Notes: a model not told the origin generated them from the sequence alone. Positions 9,165-20,194 are shown, numbered from the stretch's first letter. The stretch is 29,110 bases of DNA from an uncultured Clostridia bacterium (GCA_947624715.1 CANQLO010000024.1:1-29110), one strand, 5' to 3'. Numbers and translations are program-made.

Positions 9165-12100
9165 CTATAAAACATACTTTTTGATTACAAATGCTCCTAT
9201 TCCAACTATTAGAATTGTTCCAGTAATCATTGCTATATATATTGGCATAGAACCTGTTACTACTGTTAGTACTACTGGTGCATCATCTATATCATCTTCT
9301 CCTTTTTTCTTATTGTTTGGAGTTGAGTCTATATCGTCTGCTCCATGTGGATTATCATCTTTACTTATTTCTGCTACGTTTGTTTTTACGTCTAGGTTAT
9401 CTTCTCCATTTATCCATGTTAGTACTACGTCTACTGTTGCTGATTCTCCCGGTTGTAATAATGTATCTTTTAATTGGTCTGTTATTATTTTGCCATTTTC
9501 TTCTCTCCACTTTGGATTATCTGCTTGGTTGAATTTTAATCCTTCTGGTATATAATCAGATATTTCTGTTGCATATCCTTCGATTTCTCCTTCGTTTGTT
9601 ATTCTTATCTGATATCTGAATTTTACTATTGTGTTTTCTATTCTCTTTTTATTTAATTCAACCTTAACTACTGGTTCTGGGTCTTGCTCTGCATAATGAC
9701 CTGTGTCCATTTCTTTTTGTACACCATCTTCTATTAGTATTACTTGGCTTACCCATTTTCTTAATGCTAAGTCAAAATATTTTACATATATGTGTTCTAC
9801 GTCTTGGTCGTCTTCTCCTTCATTCCATTCATCTGGAGTTGAGTCTATATCGTCTACATCATCTCCATCCTCATCAGTGTCTTTACTGATTTCTGCATGG
9901 TTTGTTATTATTCTATCTGATGTATTTGGTTCTGTTACTCTAAATGCAATTTGAACATCTTTATAATCTGGTGTTTCCATTTCTTCTGCAATAAATGCTT
10001 TTAGTAAATATTCTCCTGCTACTTGCTCATTATTCTTTGATAAATAGTCTGTTCTCATTGTTACTGCATCTTTTACGTTTGTTGTAACATTTCCATCTTT
10101 ATCATATAATACCCATCTATATTTTTTATTTATTTCGTGGTCTGGTATAAATTCTAATCCTTCTGGAATATCATCTTTTATTTCTGCAGCATACCCCGAT
10201 TTAGTTCCTTCATTATATACTCTAATTGTATATATTACTATATCATTATTTGCTACTCTTACTGGATCTTTTGGGTGAGTATATTTCATATCTGTTACTT
10301 CTTTATTATCAACAATTGTTCCATATCCAGATGGGTCAACACTTGGAATTCTTGATGTTACCTCTTCATCATTTACTCCAGTTATAAACTTTCTTAAAGC
10401 TAAATCAAATTTTTCTAAGATAACTTTTTCAAAATCGTCATCATCTTCTTGTCCTTCATAGTGATACTTTTTGTCTGTTAAATCATCTTTATTTGTGTCT
10501 TTTCCTTTATAATCTGGTAAATCTTCGTCATCTGGTAAAGTTACTTTCTTTTCATTATCTCTATCTGGTATATCGTATTCATTATCACTTTGTGTTATTT
10601 CTGCAATATTTGTTATCTTTTTTAATGTTTTTGTATCTTCTTTTATTTTACATCTAATTTGTATATCTTTATAATCTAATGTTCCTTCACCAGTAAATCC
10701 CTTTAATAGATTTTGTTGCTGATTGTTTGCTTTTGATAAATATGTTGTTTTTACTGTTCTTCCAGATTCATCGGAATTATCTAATTCCCATAAATATTTT
10801 TTATTAATATCATCGTTTGGTAAAAATTCTAATTCAGGTGGTAAGTGATCTACTATTTCTTCAGCATATCCATCAACTTCACCTTCATTAAATACTCTTA
10901 TTGTGTAAGTAATTATATCGTTTGCTTGAACCTTTACAGGATCTTTTGTATGATTATAACTTGCTGTATCTTTTCCATTAAGTAATGGTGTTGTATCTAC
11001 TACAGGCGCCCTGTCATATACACCATCTGTAGATAATTGTTTATCATTAACTGCTGTAATAAATTTTCTTAACGCTAAGTCAAAATATTTTACATATATT
11101 TTTTCAAAATCATCATCATCTTGTTCACCTTCATAATAGTGATCTTTGTTGCTTAAATCTACTGGATTTGTTGTCTTTCCTTTATAATTTTCCATATTAT
11201 CTTTATCTACATTTGGATGTTCACTTGGTTTTGAATCTATATCATTTCCTGGTCCTTGCTTTTCCTCATCATAATCTTCACTTATCCATGCTGTATTTGT
11301 TAAAATATTTTTCTTTCCAAATTGTGCTTTATATTCTACTTTACATTGTATCTCTATTGTTTCATAATCTAAGTTATTTTCTGTATATGCATTTAATACT
11401 TTTGCAGGATTTTGCTCTGCACTCACAATATCTAGTACAACTTTATTGTTATTTTCATCATAACTTATTGCATATGTGTTCTTTTCTGTACCATCTTTTC
11501 CTTTTGATTTTATATTTCCTGTTGTAATACATTTTAATCCTGTTGGTAACTGGTCTGTTATTTGTTTTGCATATCCATTTTTCTCACCTTCATTATATAT
11601 TGTTATTGAATATGTTACTATATCTCCAGTTTTTACTAATATTGGATCTTTTTTATGATTATATGTTGCTGTTGTTCCTGTTTCTAGTGTATCCTCACTT
11701 ATATCTGGATTTCTTGATACTATATTTTGTTCACTTAATAATTTGTCATTTATTTTTGTTATATATTTTCTTAATGCTAAGTCAAATATTTTATGTGTAT
11801 TTGTTATTGTAAATCCAGTTTTCATATTTCCTGTTACTTCTGCAGTATATCCTTCTGGTACCGTATCTTGTTTTTCTCTAACTGTATAAGTTATTAAATT
11901 TCCATTATCCTTTAATGGTAAGTCTGTAAATGTGTGATTCCAACCATTTCCTTCATTTAATACATAATCTTGTATTTTAGTACCATTTTTTAACAATTCT
12001 ACTGTAACTGAAGTCGGTCTTAATTCTTCTATATCATTATGGTCTATCCATAATTTATTAACAGATACCTGTGTCACATCAGGATTATGTGTATTAGTTA

Positions 12101-14144
12101 TGATAAAATCAAATTCCTCAGTATCATCACTCTTTACACTTGCTGTATATTCTTCTGGTATAGTTTCTTCTTTTTCTTGTACCGTATATGTTACTTTTTT
12201 TCCATCTTTGTATTCTGGTAGATTCGAGAAAGTATGTTGCCACTGATTTGATTGATTTAACTCTTGCTCTGTTTCTACCGTACCATTTGCTAATAATTGT
12301 ACAGTTATTGAACTAGGTCTTATTCCATCTTGATTATTAGAATCTGACCATTCTTTTTTCACTGATATTTGTGTATTCTTTTCTGTATTTGTTATCGTAA
12401 ATCCACTTGCTGCATCTCCTGTAACATCTGATGATGTATAACCTGCTGGTACATTCTTTTCTCGTACAGTATATGTTACTTTTTGTCCATTCTTATATAT
12501 TGGTAAATCACTAAAAGTATGTGTCCAACCGCTACTTTCACTTAATGTAAATTCTGCATAATGTTCTTGATTTGCTAACAATTCTACTGTTATGTCTTTT
12601 CTATTATGATTTACTCCCTCTGAATCAACCCACGACTTTGTTACCTTAACACTTGTTTTTTGCTCTGTATTTGTTATTGTATATCCATCTGTTGCACTTC
12701 CAGTAACGCCAGATAATGTATATCCTGTTGGTACATTTTTTTCTGTTATTGAATAATTTACTTTTCTTCCATTTTTATATAATGGTAAATTTTGAAAACT
12801 AGCACTCCAACCGTTTCCCGCATTTAATTTTTGTTCTTGCTGTGTAGGCTGACCTTCTTCTAATAGTTCGACTGTAATTTCTGTTCTGTTACCATTTGCA
12901 TTATCTGAGTCAACCCAGTTTTTTGTTACTTTTATATTTGTTGTTTGTTCAGTTACATCTTTTGTAGCACTTAAATTAAGTGGTTTTGTTTCCTTTTCTA
13001 TAAATACTACTGGTTGATTTTTAGTTGCAGTGTTAGCTGGTGTTGACCAATATGTTAATTTTCTAATTTGTGCTGTTGCTGAAATTTCTATTTTTATATT
13101 ACCAGTTGTTCCACGTGGTAATTTTATATAAAACTGGCTTCCTATTGTATTTTTAATTTTATCAGTTGTATTGCTTCCAGATGCTGTAGTACCACTAGTA
13201 GTCCCTTTTATGATTGTTGGTGATTGAATTTCTTGTGAACCATTAGAAATCTTAGCTTTAAAATCAGTGTAATTATCTCCATTTTTTGTAACTTTATATG
13301 GACCTATCAAAATGCCATCATCTTGGTATGTTATTCCTACTGATGAACTTTCAAGACTAAGTGGTGTTTCTGTATTTTTTGTATAATCGTAGTTTTCATG
13401 ACTCTTTGGAGTATTTATAAGATAAGTATATATATCTGTTATAGTTTCCATTTCTACTGAAAATTTATCTTCTATACTTTGAGATGATATTCCTCCATTT
13501 TTATCTGCAACCTTAATTGTTAAACCTTGAGTTGGTTGATATTCATCTCCTTCATTTGTTATATACCAAATTGCTGCTTGTTGAATTACTTCTAATATGT
13601 CTTTAATTTCATTAGCCTGTAATTCGCTAAAGTCTTCAGATTTAGAATATTCACCTGCACTACTTAAAAGAGCGTTTACTGATTCGTCATCTTCTGGTAT
13701 ACAAATGTTGTCTAATAGCCACATTAACTTTTTATATTTATTGTCTCCCAATTCTTCTTTATATTGACTTAGTAAATTATTGCTACTAGGATTTCTCATG
13801 TCTCCAGATTCGCTATAATCAATAACAGATGATGTTGGATCTTCTGAACCAAAACCTACTCCATCTTTTAAACAGTAGATTGCTTGCTTTGATTTGCTTT
13901 CATCCATAGATGCTCCACTGCTATCAAATTCAACTATTTTTATTATTGGAATGTTAGATTTGTGACCATTAGTTGTACCTGTTGTATAAAATCCTGTTGG
14001 TCTTCCGTTTCTAGATACATTTCCTGAGCTTACATATAATCCTAGTTTTTTTACTTCTGAAACTCCGAAACTGCAACTAACTATAGACATTAACATTATC
14101 AATATTGCTAAAAATATTAATTCAATTTTTTTTGATATTTTCAT
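9165..14144 (-). CDS. giant surface adhesin: thioester domain, four Cna_B domains, four tandem modules, C-terminal anchor
   Basis: The 1659-residue protein begins with a signal peptide (about 1-27). Residues 35-240 look like a thioester adhesin domain: C91 in AIYCLKDG and Q189 in IQQAAIWYI would form the internal Cys-Gln thioester that binds host amines. Four Cna_B domains follow (about 402-494, 498-587, 592-686, 692-784), each with the Lys/Glu/Asn isopeptide triad (K408/E468/N492; K503/E562/N586; K597/E657/N684; K697/E757/N782). Four modules of about 170-230 residues (starting near 787, 1020, 1246, 1457) each open with FDLALRK and end with a 'TN.A.I' strand, joined by Asp/Glu-rich linkers. 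The C-terminus has VVTGS (1628-1632), a membrane segment and KKYVL, resembling a sortase signal without LPXTG. GAGGAAG precedes ATG 14144. It has its own promoter and terminator. Confidence 0.9.
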   Translation of the reverse strand: MKISKKIELIFLAILIMLMSIVSCSFGVSEVKKLGLYVSSGNVSRNGRPTGFYTTGTTNGHKSNIPIIKIVEFDSSGASMDESKSKQAIYCLKDGVGFGSEDPTSSVIDYSESGDMRNPSSNNLLSQYKEELGDNKYKKLMWLLDNICIPEDDESVNALLSSAGEYSKSEDFSELQANEIKDILEVIQQAAIWYITNEGDEYQPTQGLTIKVADKNGGISSQSIEDKFSVEMETITDIYTYLINTPKSHENYDYTKNTETPLSLESSSVGITYQDDGILIGPYKVTKNGDNYTDFKAKISNGSQEIQSPTIIKGTTSGTTASGSNTTDKIKNTIGSQFYIKLPRGTTGNIKIEISATAQIRKLTYWSTPANTATKNQPVVFIEKETKPLNLSATKDVTEQTTNIKVTKNWVDSDNANGNRTEITVELLEEGQPTQQEQKLNAGNGWSASFQNLPLYKNGRKVNYSITEKNVPTGYTLSGVTGSATDGYTITNTEQKTSVKVTKSWVDSEGVNHNRKDITVELLANQEHYAEFTLSESSGWTHTFSDLPIYKNGQKVTYTVREKNVPAGYTSSDVTGDAASGFTITNTEKNTQISVKKEWSDSNNQDGIRPSSITVQLLANGTVETEQELNQSNQWQHTFSNLPEYKDGKKVTYTVQEKEETIPEEYTASVKSDDTEEFDFIITNTHNPDVTQVSVNKLWIDHNDIEELRPTSVTVELLKNGTKIQDYVLNEGNGWNHTFTDLPLKDNGNLITYTVREKQDTVPEGYTAEVTGNMKTGFTITNTHKIFDLALRKYITKINDKLLSEQNIVSRNPDISEDTLETGTTATYNHKKDPILVKTGDIVTYSITIYNEGEKNGYAKQITDQLPTGLKCITTGNIKSKGKDGTEKNTYAISYDENNNKVVLDIVSAEQNPAKVLNAYTENNLDYETIEIQCKVEYKAQFGKKNILTNTAWISEDYDEEKQGPGNDIDSKPSEHPNVDKDNMENYKGKTTNPVDLSNKDHYYEGEQDDDDFEKIYVKYFDLALRKFITAVNDKQLSTDGVYDRAPVVDTTPLLNGKDTASYNHTKDPVKVQANDIITYTIRVFNEGEVDGYAEEIVDHLPPELEFLPNDDINKKYLWELDNSDESGRTVKTTYLSKANNQQQNLLKGFTGEGTLDYKDIQIRCKIKEDTKTLKKITNIAEITQSDNEYDIPDRDNEKKVTLPDDEDLPDYKGKDTNKDDLTDKKYHYEGQEDDDDFEKVILEKFDLALRKFITGVNDEEVTSRIPSVDPSGYGTIVDNKEVTDMKYTHPKDPVRVANNDIVIYTIRVYNEGTKSGYAAEIKDDIPEGLEFIPDHEINKKYRWVLYDKDGNVTTNVKDAVTMRTDYLSKNNEQVAGEYLLKAFIAEEMETPDYKDVQIAFRVTEPNTSDRIITNHAEISKDTDEDGDDVDDIDSTPDEWNEGEDDQDVEHIYVKYFDLALRKWVSQVILIEDGVQKEMDTGHYAEQDPEPVVKVELNKKRIENTIVKFRYQIRITNEGEIEGYATEISDYIPEGLKFNQADNPKWREENGKIITDQLKDTLLQPGESATVDVVLTWINGEDNLDVKTNVAEISKDDNPHGADDIDSTPNNKKKGEDDIDDAPVVLTVVTGSMPIYIAMITGTILIVGIGAFVIKKYVL

Positions 14145-14267
14145 TATTTAACTTCCTCTTTTTTTCATATTTTGATAATATATATTATATTTTTCCTTTT
14201 TAATATATTATAATTCAAAAAATTTAATTTTTATATTGTAAAAATTTTGATTAAAATAATTTATTTT

Positions 14268-14296
14268 ATTATATCATAACTCAAAATACACATCAA
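14268..14296 (-). promoter_or_regulatory. promoter of the adhesin gene
   Basis: The minus strand carries TTGATG (14291-14296), a 17-base spacer and TATAAT (14268-14273) preceded by TGA, an extended -10. The predicted leader to ATG 14144 is about 115 bases and AT-rich, with no structure I could recognise. The rest of the gap to 14410 shows nothing else clear. Confidence 0.7.
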
Positions 14297-14410
14297 TAAA
14301 TTTTGTATAATTTTGACGATTTTTTTCATTTACTTTACAGAATTACATTTATTTTTTCAATTGACCAATTTTTTTGTAAGATTTTGTCTTAAAATATGTA
14401 AAAAATTATT

Positions 14411-15397
14411 TTATCCTTTTATTAAAAGTTTTATATTATTATCTTTAGAATATAATTTTGCATAACCACCAATTGGAAATGTGATTATTGGAGTTGTATG
14501 TCCAAAGTCTACTCCTGCAATAACTGGAATATTATCTAATTCTTTTTTGTTTTTTATCATTTTAATCCATTTTTCTTTTGTCATATTACAATTTTTTTGT
14601 GGTCTTCCTAAAACTATTCCTCTTACTTTCTTGAATTCTGGCATATGAATTAAAGACTGCAAATTTCTGTCAAATTCTAATAAATAACGTTTATCTGCCG
14701 CTCCATCATCTTCGATAAATAAAATTTTATTTTCAATATTTGGCATATAATTCGTACCTTGTAGTAAATTTAGTGTACATAAATTTCCACCAACAATTTC
14801 GCCTTCGGCCATTCCCTCATTAATTACAAACATTCCTTCATTTTTTATAAATTCTCTATTCTCTTGATCTATAAACCATGCATCATCACTCCATTCTTTT
14901 GATGATGTTACTTCTATTTCTTCATTTTCAAAAAACATTTTTTTGAAATATTCAAGTTCATATTCAAAACCTTTAAGCATACCAAAGCTTGAATAATGTG
15001 GTCCAGAATAAGTTACTAATCCCGTTTTTGCGTATATAGCATCAGAAAGAGCTGTTATATCAGAAAACCCGCAAAATATTTTCGGATTTTGTTTGATTAG
15101 CTCATAATCAATATAATCTAACAATTGATTAGAATTAAATCCTCCAATTACTGTTAATATAGCTTTTACATTTTTATCTCTAAATGCTTCATTTAAATCT
15201 TCTACTCTATGTTCTATTGATGCTGCCAAATAATCCTCATCTGCTTCATCAACATATTTTCCAAAAGTTACTTTTAATCCTAGTTCTTCTAATCTTTGCG
15301 TAGCTATTTTTTTACTATCTTCTCCAATAATAGCCATACTTCTTGATGGTGCTATTACCCTTACTTCATCTCCTGTTTTTAATTTTTCTGATATCAT
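14411..15397 (-). CDS. S66-family LD-carboxypeptidase (MccF/LdcA-like)
   Basis: The 328-residue cytosolic protein shows the S66 serine-peptidase triad: S112 in the nucleophile elbow GFSDIT, E229 in ILFIEDDG and H300 in DFGHTTP. The N-terminal 'GDEVRVIAPS' is also typical. LdcA members remove the terminal D-Ala from the muramoyl tetrapeptide in wall recycling; MccF members instead cleave microcin C-like toxins and give self-immunity. The long insert after the nucleophile and the IEDDG motif lean towards the MccF-like branch, but I cannot decide from sequence alone. A GGAGG site precedes ATG 15397, 35 bases after the stop of the upstream polytopic membrane gene, so the two are probably cotranscribed. 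Confidence 0.88.
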   Translation of the reverse strand: MISEKLKTGDEVRVIAPSRSMAIIGEDSKKIATQRLEELGLKVTFGKYVDEADEDYLAASIEHRVEDLNEAFRDKNVKAILTVIGGFNSNQLLDYIDYELIKQNPKIFCGFSDITALSDAIYAKTGLVTYSGPHYSSFGMLKGFEYELEYFKKMFFENEEIEVTSSKEWSDDAWFIDQENREFIKNEGMFVINEGMAEGEIVGGNLCTLNLLQGTNYMPNIENKILFIEDDGAADKRYLLEFDRNLQSLIHMPEFKKVRGIVLGRPQKNCNMTKEKWIKMIKNKKELDNIPVIAGVDFGHTTPIITFPIGGYAKLYSKDNNIKLLIKG

Positions 15398-15432
15398 AAA
15401 TATTTAATCCTCCTTTTCATAAAAAATATCTT

Positions 15433-16965
15433 TTATCTATTTTTATCTATAAAATTACTAATCATTAATTCTATTTCTGGGCTTTTTAATTCTATTTCTA
15501 CATTTTCTGGCAAATTATAATACAATTTATAAACTTTAACAAAATATTCATCCTGTGGATTATAATTTTGCATTATTAATATAGGAGATTTGGTTAAATG
15601 CAATACTGTTTCATTATTATCTAGACATTGTTTTATTTCTTGTTCTCTTATTCTTTGAGTATTTGCTACATATATAAAAATAATTAGATAATAGATACAA
15701 ACAAGTATTAAAATGCAAATTAACACTTTCTCTATTCTTTTTGTTTTTATTATATTTGTAATTAGAGAAATTGATATTATATATTGGCAGAAAGTATTTA
15801 GTACTGATATCCTATCTCCCCAAACAGGTGAAACCAACATACTAAATATTGATAAAACGCCAATTGCAAAAATCATAATATATATTATTAATTTTCTTTT
15901 ATTTTCTTTATATGTATCTATAATACTATATAAATATAATGCAGTAAAGATTGTCCAAAATGGAATTGCTATTATTTTTGAATTTAAGATAAAATTGTCT
16001 GCAAAATTTAATCTATTTATTGTAACTGGAATCATATATTGTATTCTTTGTAAAATATTTGCTATGCAAAATAAATTAAGTATTATCATAATTGGTATTT
16101 TTACTGATTTCTTTTTTATCTTTTTATATAAAATATTATTAATAGGAATTAACATTAACAATAATAAAATTGCATTTCTTGCATAAAGAAATTGTATACA
16201 ATTATCTATATTATATATAATTTTTTCTATTAATGATAATTGAGCAAATTCTGGTGTTTCTGTTAATCTGTTAGCTGAACCTGGACTGCAAATCATTATT
16301 ATAAAAGTTATAATTGAGCATATTAAACATATGATTGGAACAGCTTGAACTTTTTTATTTATTACATAATTATATATGTTATAAAATAGCCAAGTGCATA
16401 CAAGTGCGAATGCAATATTTTCGACAAAACATGTCCCTATTAAGCTCAAAATAATTAATATTATACTTTCTGTTATCTTAAATTTAGTTTCTTTTTTATT
16501 TATTAAATATGAGACTATTCCCAATACAATAGCGGTTGGATATAAATATGTAACTCCACCTGCAATCCATATATATCCTTGACCAAACATATGCCTATTT
16601 ACTAATAATAATGCTATTATAAATAAAATAATTGGATATCGTTGATTTTTCTTATTGTCAATAAGCTTATACGCAGAATATACAATACTTGCTATAGCAA
16701 AAGAAGTTAGTAAATTGTAAAGAATTTTCCTTGATGCCATATAATTTATTAATATTCTTCCAATAAACCTACCTTCAAATGTTTTGTAATAGCTGATTGA
16801 GCTTTTTATTGAATCTATGAAAGAAAAATGTGGTGCAGCATTTCCCCAGTCATCTCCTGTAATTGGTGCTAATGTATTTATTATTAACATAAAAACAAAT
16901 ATTGCTATTATACATACATACTCTATTTTTACATTTTTTAAAGCTTTTTTTATCTTTTCTATCAT
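15433..16965 (-). CDS. polytopic membrane protein, DUF6056-like (GT-C fold)
   Basis: The 510-residue protein has about eleven to twelve hydrophobic segments. The first external loop holds APITGDDWGNA, and soon after comes FEGRFIGRILINY; later motifs are CFVENIAFA and CSPGSANR. These positions match the DUF6056 family, which looks like GT-C glycosyltransferases with the DD pair at the expected catalytic place. The C-terminal 70 residues form a soluble tail. It may act on cell-surface polymers, but neither donor nor acceptor can be named. The start has AAAAGGAA upstream. It sits between a DUF308 protein and the S66 peptidase with gaps of 37 and 35 bases. Confidence 0.7.
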   Translation of the reverse strand: MIEKIKKALKNVKIEYVCIIAIFVFMLIINTLAPITGDDWGNAAPHFSFIDSIKSSISYYKTFEGRFIGRILINYMASRKILYNLLTSFAIASIVYSAYKLIDNKKNQRYPIILFIIALLLVNRHMFGQGYIWIAGGVTYLYPTAIVLGIVSYLINKKETKFKITESIILIILSLIGTCFVENIAFALVCTWLFYNIYNYVINKKVQAVPIICLICSIITFIIMICSPGSANRLTETPEFAQLSLIEKIIYNIDNCIQFLYARNAILLLLMLIPINNILYKKIKKKSVKIPIMIILNLFCIANILQRIQYMIPVTINRLNFADNFILNSKIIAIPFWTIFTALYLYSIIDTYKENKRKLIIYIMIFAIGVLSIFSMLVSPVWGDRISVLNTFCQYIISISLITNIIKTKRIEKVLICILILVCIYYLIIFIYVANTQRIREQEIKQCLDNNETVLHLTKSPILIMQNYNPQDEYFVKVYKLYYNLPENVEIELKSPEIELMISNFIDKNR

Positions 16966-17002
16966 ATTATTTTATTCCTTTTAAATAATTAGCTTTGTTT
17001 TA

Positions 17003-17548
17003 TTAAAACATTTCTTTTACATTTTTTATAAATATTATATTTTCAATAATATCTATAACTGCATAAACTATCATCATGATTCCAATTGTAAAAATAACTG
17101 CTCCTGAGTTTATTATAATATATAAACCACATATAAACATAACAATTGATAAAACTAAACTATAGATCCATATATTTGAGTCTAATCCTTTTAGTTTTAT
17201 AGATAAGTTCATTCTCATTAACGAACTGTATATAATCCATACTCCTATTACAATTCTAATAATTGAACTTATTGTATTGCTAAAAGCTATAATAATGATT
17301 CCTACTATGCATGCCATTATCCCATATATCAAATTATAATTATAAAAGTTATCCTTTTCTTTTATTGCAAAAAATCTAATTACTTTTAAAATTCCTATAA
17401 CAATAAAGCTTATACCCAAAATATATGAAATAAGTTTTACTGTTCCTTCTGGCTTCCATACAATTATTAGACCAATAATAGCAAATATTACTGATTCTAA
17501 TATAGAAGTAGTACCTGTTTTTTTCAAAATTTTCTTAATTTCTTCCAT
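17003..17548 (-). CDS. DUF308 (HdeD-like) membrane protein
   Basis: The 181-residue protein has six hydrophobic segments arranged as three pairs, with repeated 'G...I..G' patterns such as IVIGILKVIRF and 'YGIMACIVGIIIIAF', which is the DUF308/HdeD layout. HdeD in E. coli is linked to acid resistance at high cell density; in Bacillota the role is unknown, so the E. coli function should not be assumed. The start at 17548 has a strong AGGAGG site. It lies 51 bases after adhE and 37 bases before the DUF6056-like gene. Confidence 0.8.
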   Translation of the reverse strand: MEEIKKILKKTGTTSILESVIFAIIGLIIVWKPEGTVKLISYILGISFIVIGILKVIRFFAIKEKDNFYNYNLIYGIMACIVGIIIIAFSNTISSIIRIVIGVWIIYSSLMRMNLSIKLKGLDSNIWIYSLVLSIVMFICGLYIIINSGAVIFTIGIMMIVYAVIDIIENIIFIKNVKEMF

Positions 17549-17599
17549 ACTAATCCTCCTATTATTTTTTATTATAGATAAAATTTAGACAAGATTGTT

Positions 17600-20194
17600 T
17601 TATAAATTTCCATAGTAACTATCTAATAAAATTTGTTTTATCTCTGGAACCAATGGCACTCTAGGATTTGATGATGTACATTGATCTTCGAATGCTCTAT
17701 CTGAAATCATATCTATTTTTTCTAGAAATTCCTTTTCATCTATTCCTGCGTCTTTAAAGCTTCTTGGAATTCCTAAATCATCATCTAGTTTTCTTACTTC
17801 TCTAATTAGTGAATCTAATCCTTCATCATCTGTATAAGCTGGAAAGTTCATTCTTCTTGATAAATCTGCATATTTGTGTTTTGCAATATAAAATTCGTAT
17901 TTTGGGAAAGATACAAATTTAGTTGGATTATCAACTCCATTATACTTAATTACATAAGGTAGAAGTATTGCATTTATTCTTCCATGTGGCAAATGGAACT
18001 CTCCTCCAATTTTATGTGCCATTGAATGGCATACACCTAAGAAAGCATTTGTAAACGCCATTCCTGCTATTGTGCTTGCATTGTGCATTTTTTCTCTTGC
18101 TACTTTATTGCTGCCATCATTAAAAGCTGTCCTTAGATTTTTAAATACTAATTCAAATGCTTTTTCAGCTAAGCCGTCAGTATAGTCTGACGCCATATTT
18201 GATACATAAGCTTCTATTGCATGTGTTAAAACATCCATACCAGTATCTGCAGTAATTGTTTTTGGAAGTGTCATTACCAAATCTGGGTCAATTATTGCAA
18301 CATTAGGTGTTAATTCATAATCTGCTAATGGATACTTTTTATTATTTTCTTTATCTGTAATTACTGCAAATGATGTTACTTCTGAACCTGTTCCTGATGT
18401 TGTTGGAATTGCAACTAATTGTGCTTTCTTTCCTAGTTTTGGGAATTTATATGTTCTCTTTCTAATATCCATGAATTTAAGTTTCATACCTTCTAAATCT
18501 ACATCTGGATGTTCATAAAATAGCCACATTCCTTTTGCTGCGTCAATAGCACTTCCTCCGCCTATTGCGATTATAACATCAGGCTTAAATTCATTTATCA
18601 TTTCTACTCCTTTTTTTATTGTATCAAAAGAAGGATCTGATTCAACACTGCTAAAAATTTCAGAATGTACATATTTTTCTCTTTTTCTTAGGTAGTATAA
18701 TACTCTATCAACATTTCCTAATTCAACCATACCCGGATCTGTTACTATAAATGCTCTAGTTATGTCAGGCATTTTTTCTAGATAGCCTAGTGAACCTGCT
18801 TCAAAATATATTTTATTTGGAATCTTAAACCATTGCATATTAACTCTCCTTTTTGCTACTCTTTTTACATTTATTAAGTTTACTGTTGAAACATTTGATG
18901 TTGTTGAGTTTCCTCCAAAAGTTCCACATCCGAGAGTAAGTGATGGCAAGTTTGTATTGTAAATATCTCCTATTGCTCCATGTGTTGATGGTGAATTTAT
19001 TATAATTCTTCCTACTTTCACAATTTCTGAAAATTTTTGTATAACTTTTTCATCTTCTGCATGGATTACAGCAGAATGTCCTCTTCCTCCAAATTCTATT
19101 AATTTTTCTGCTAATTCTATACCTTCACTAGCATTTTTTACGATGTAATAAGCTAATACTGGACTTAATTTTTCTTGAGAAAATGGGAATTCTATTCCTA
19201 CACCATTTTCTTTAAGTACTAAAACTTTAGTTTCTTTTGGAATCTCTATTCCTGCTGCTTTTGCAATATCATATGGACTCTTTCCTACTACAAAACTATT
19301 TAATTTATCTTCACTAAACATTTCTTTTCTTAGTTTTATAGTTTCTTCTTTATTAAGAAAATAGCAACCATCTTCTTTCATGAGTTTTTCAAATTCTTCA
19401 TGTATATCTTCATCAACTATTACAGATTGTTCTGATGCACATATCATTCCGTTATCAAATGATTTAGACATTACTAAATCATTTACAGAAGTTTTTAATT
19501 TAGCACTTTTATTTATATAACAAGGTACATTTCCCGGACCTACTCCTAATGCTGGCTTACCACAAGAATATGCAGCTTTAACCATACTTGTTCCACCAGT
19601 TGCTAAAATTAAATCCACTCCTGGGTGATTCATAAGTAAAGTTGTTGCTGTTATAGATGGTTCTTCAATCCACAATATACAATCTTTTGGTGCACCTGCT
19701 TTTATAGCTGCATCTCTTAAAATTTTAGCAGCCTCAGTACTACACTTTTGTGCATTTGGGTGAAATCCAAATATGATAACATTTCTTGTTTTAGCAGAAA
19801 TAAGAGACTTAAACATAACCGTAGATGTTGGGTTTGTAACAGGTGTTACACCTGCAATAACACCAATTGGTTCTGCTATTTCTTCATATCCTTCTTCATC
19901 ATTATCATTTATTACACCAACTGTTTTATCATTTTTTATACTATGATAAATGTATTCTGTTGAAAACATATTTTTAGTAATCTTATCTTCATATATTCCT
20001 CTTCCAGTCTCTTCAACTGCCATTTTAGCAAGTTTCATATGATTTTCTTCTCCTGCCATTGACATTGCTTTTACAATATCATCAACTTGCTTTTGGTCTA
20101 ACTTCATATATTTTTCTGATGCAACTCTTGCTCTTTTTACTAAATCATCTATCATACCTTGAATCTTCTTTTTTTCTTCATCTGTAATTTCCAT
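17600..20194 (-). CDS. adhE: bifunctional acetaldehyde-CoA / alcohol dehydrogenase
   Basis: The start is ATG 20194, six bases after GGAGG (20201-20205); the in-frame ATG at 20209 lies upstream of that site and is rejected. The 864-residue protein is usual for AdhE. The N-terminal aldehyde dehydrogenase half (about 1-440) carries the catalytic Cys C252 in [10 protein letters not shown]. The C-terminal iron-dependent alcohol dehydrogenase half has the nucleotide-binding [10 protein letters not shown] and the four metal ligands D654, H658, H723 and H737. It reduces acetyl-CoA to ethanol in two NADH-consuming steps and restores NAD+ in fermentation; the enzyme forms spirosomes in the cytosol. No Rex operator of the form TTGTTAAN4TTAACAA was found upstream. 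The leader region holds a hairpin and a palindromic repeat, listed separately. Confidence 0.96.
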   Translation of the reverse strand: MEITDEEKKKIQGMIDDLVKRARVASEKYMKLDQKQVDDIVKAMSMAGEENHMKLAKMAVEETGRGIYEDKITKNMFSTEYIYHSIKNDKTVGVINDNDEEGYEEIAEPIGVIAGVTPVTNPTSTVMFKSLISAKTRNVIIFGFHPNAQKCSTEAAKILRDAAIKAGAPKDCILWIEEPSITATTLLMNHPGVDLILATGGTSMVKAAYSCGKPALGVGPGNVPCYINKSAKLKTSVNDLVMSKSFDNGMICASEQSVIVDEDIHEEFEKLMKEDGCYFLNKEETIKLRKEMFSEDKLNSFVVGKSPYDIAKAAGIEIPKETKVLVLKENGVGIEFPFSQEKLSPVLAYYIVKNASEGIELAEKLIEFGGRGHSAVIHAEDEKVIQKFSEIVKVGRIIINSPSTHGAIGDIYNTNLPSLTLGCGTFGGNSTTSNVSTVNLINVKRVAKRRVNMQWFKIPNKIYFEAGSLGYLEKMPDITRAFIVTDPGMVELGNVDRVLYYLRKREKYVHSEIFSSVESDPSFDTIKKGVEMINEFKPDVIIAIGGGSAIDAAKGMWLFYEHPDVDLEGMKLKFMDIRKRTYKFPKLGKKAQLVAIPTTSGTGSEVTSFAVITDKENNKKYPLADYELTPNVAIIDPDLVMTLPKTITADTGMDVLTHAIEAYVSNMASDYTDGLAEKAFELVFKNLRTAFNDGSNKVAREKMHNASTIAGMAFTNAFLGVCHSMAHKIGGEFHLPHGRINAILLPYVIKYNGVDNPTKFVSFPKYEFYIAKHKYADLSRRMNFPAYTDDEGLDSLIREVRKLDDDLGIPRSFKDAGIDEKEFLEKIDMISDRAFEDQCTSSNPRVPLVPEIKQILLDSYYGNL

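Noticed and set aside
9181..9954. Plus-strand frames inside the adhesin gene
   Set aside because: They are mirror readings of a repetitive coding region with no start signals and low-complexity Ser/Leu composition.
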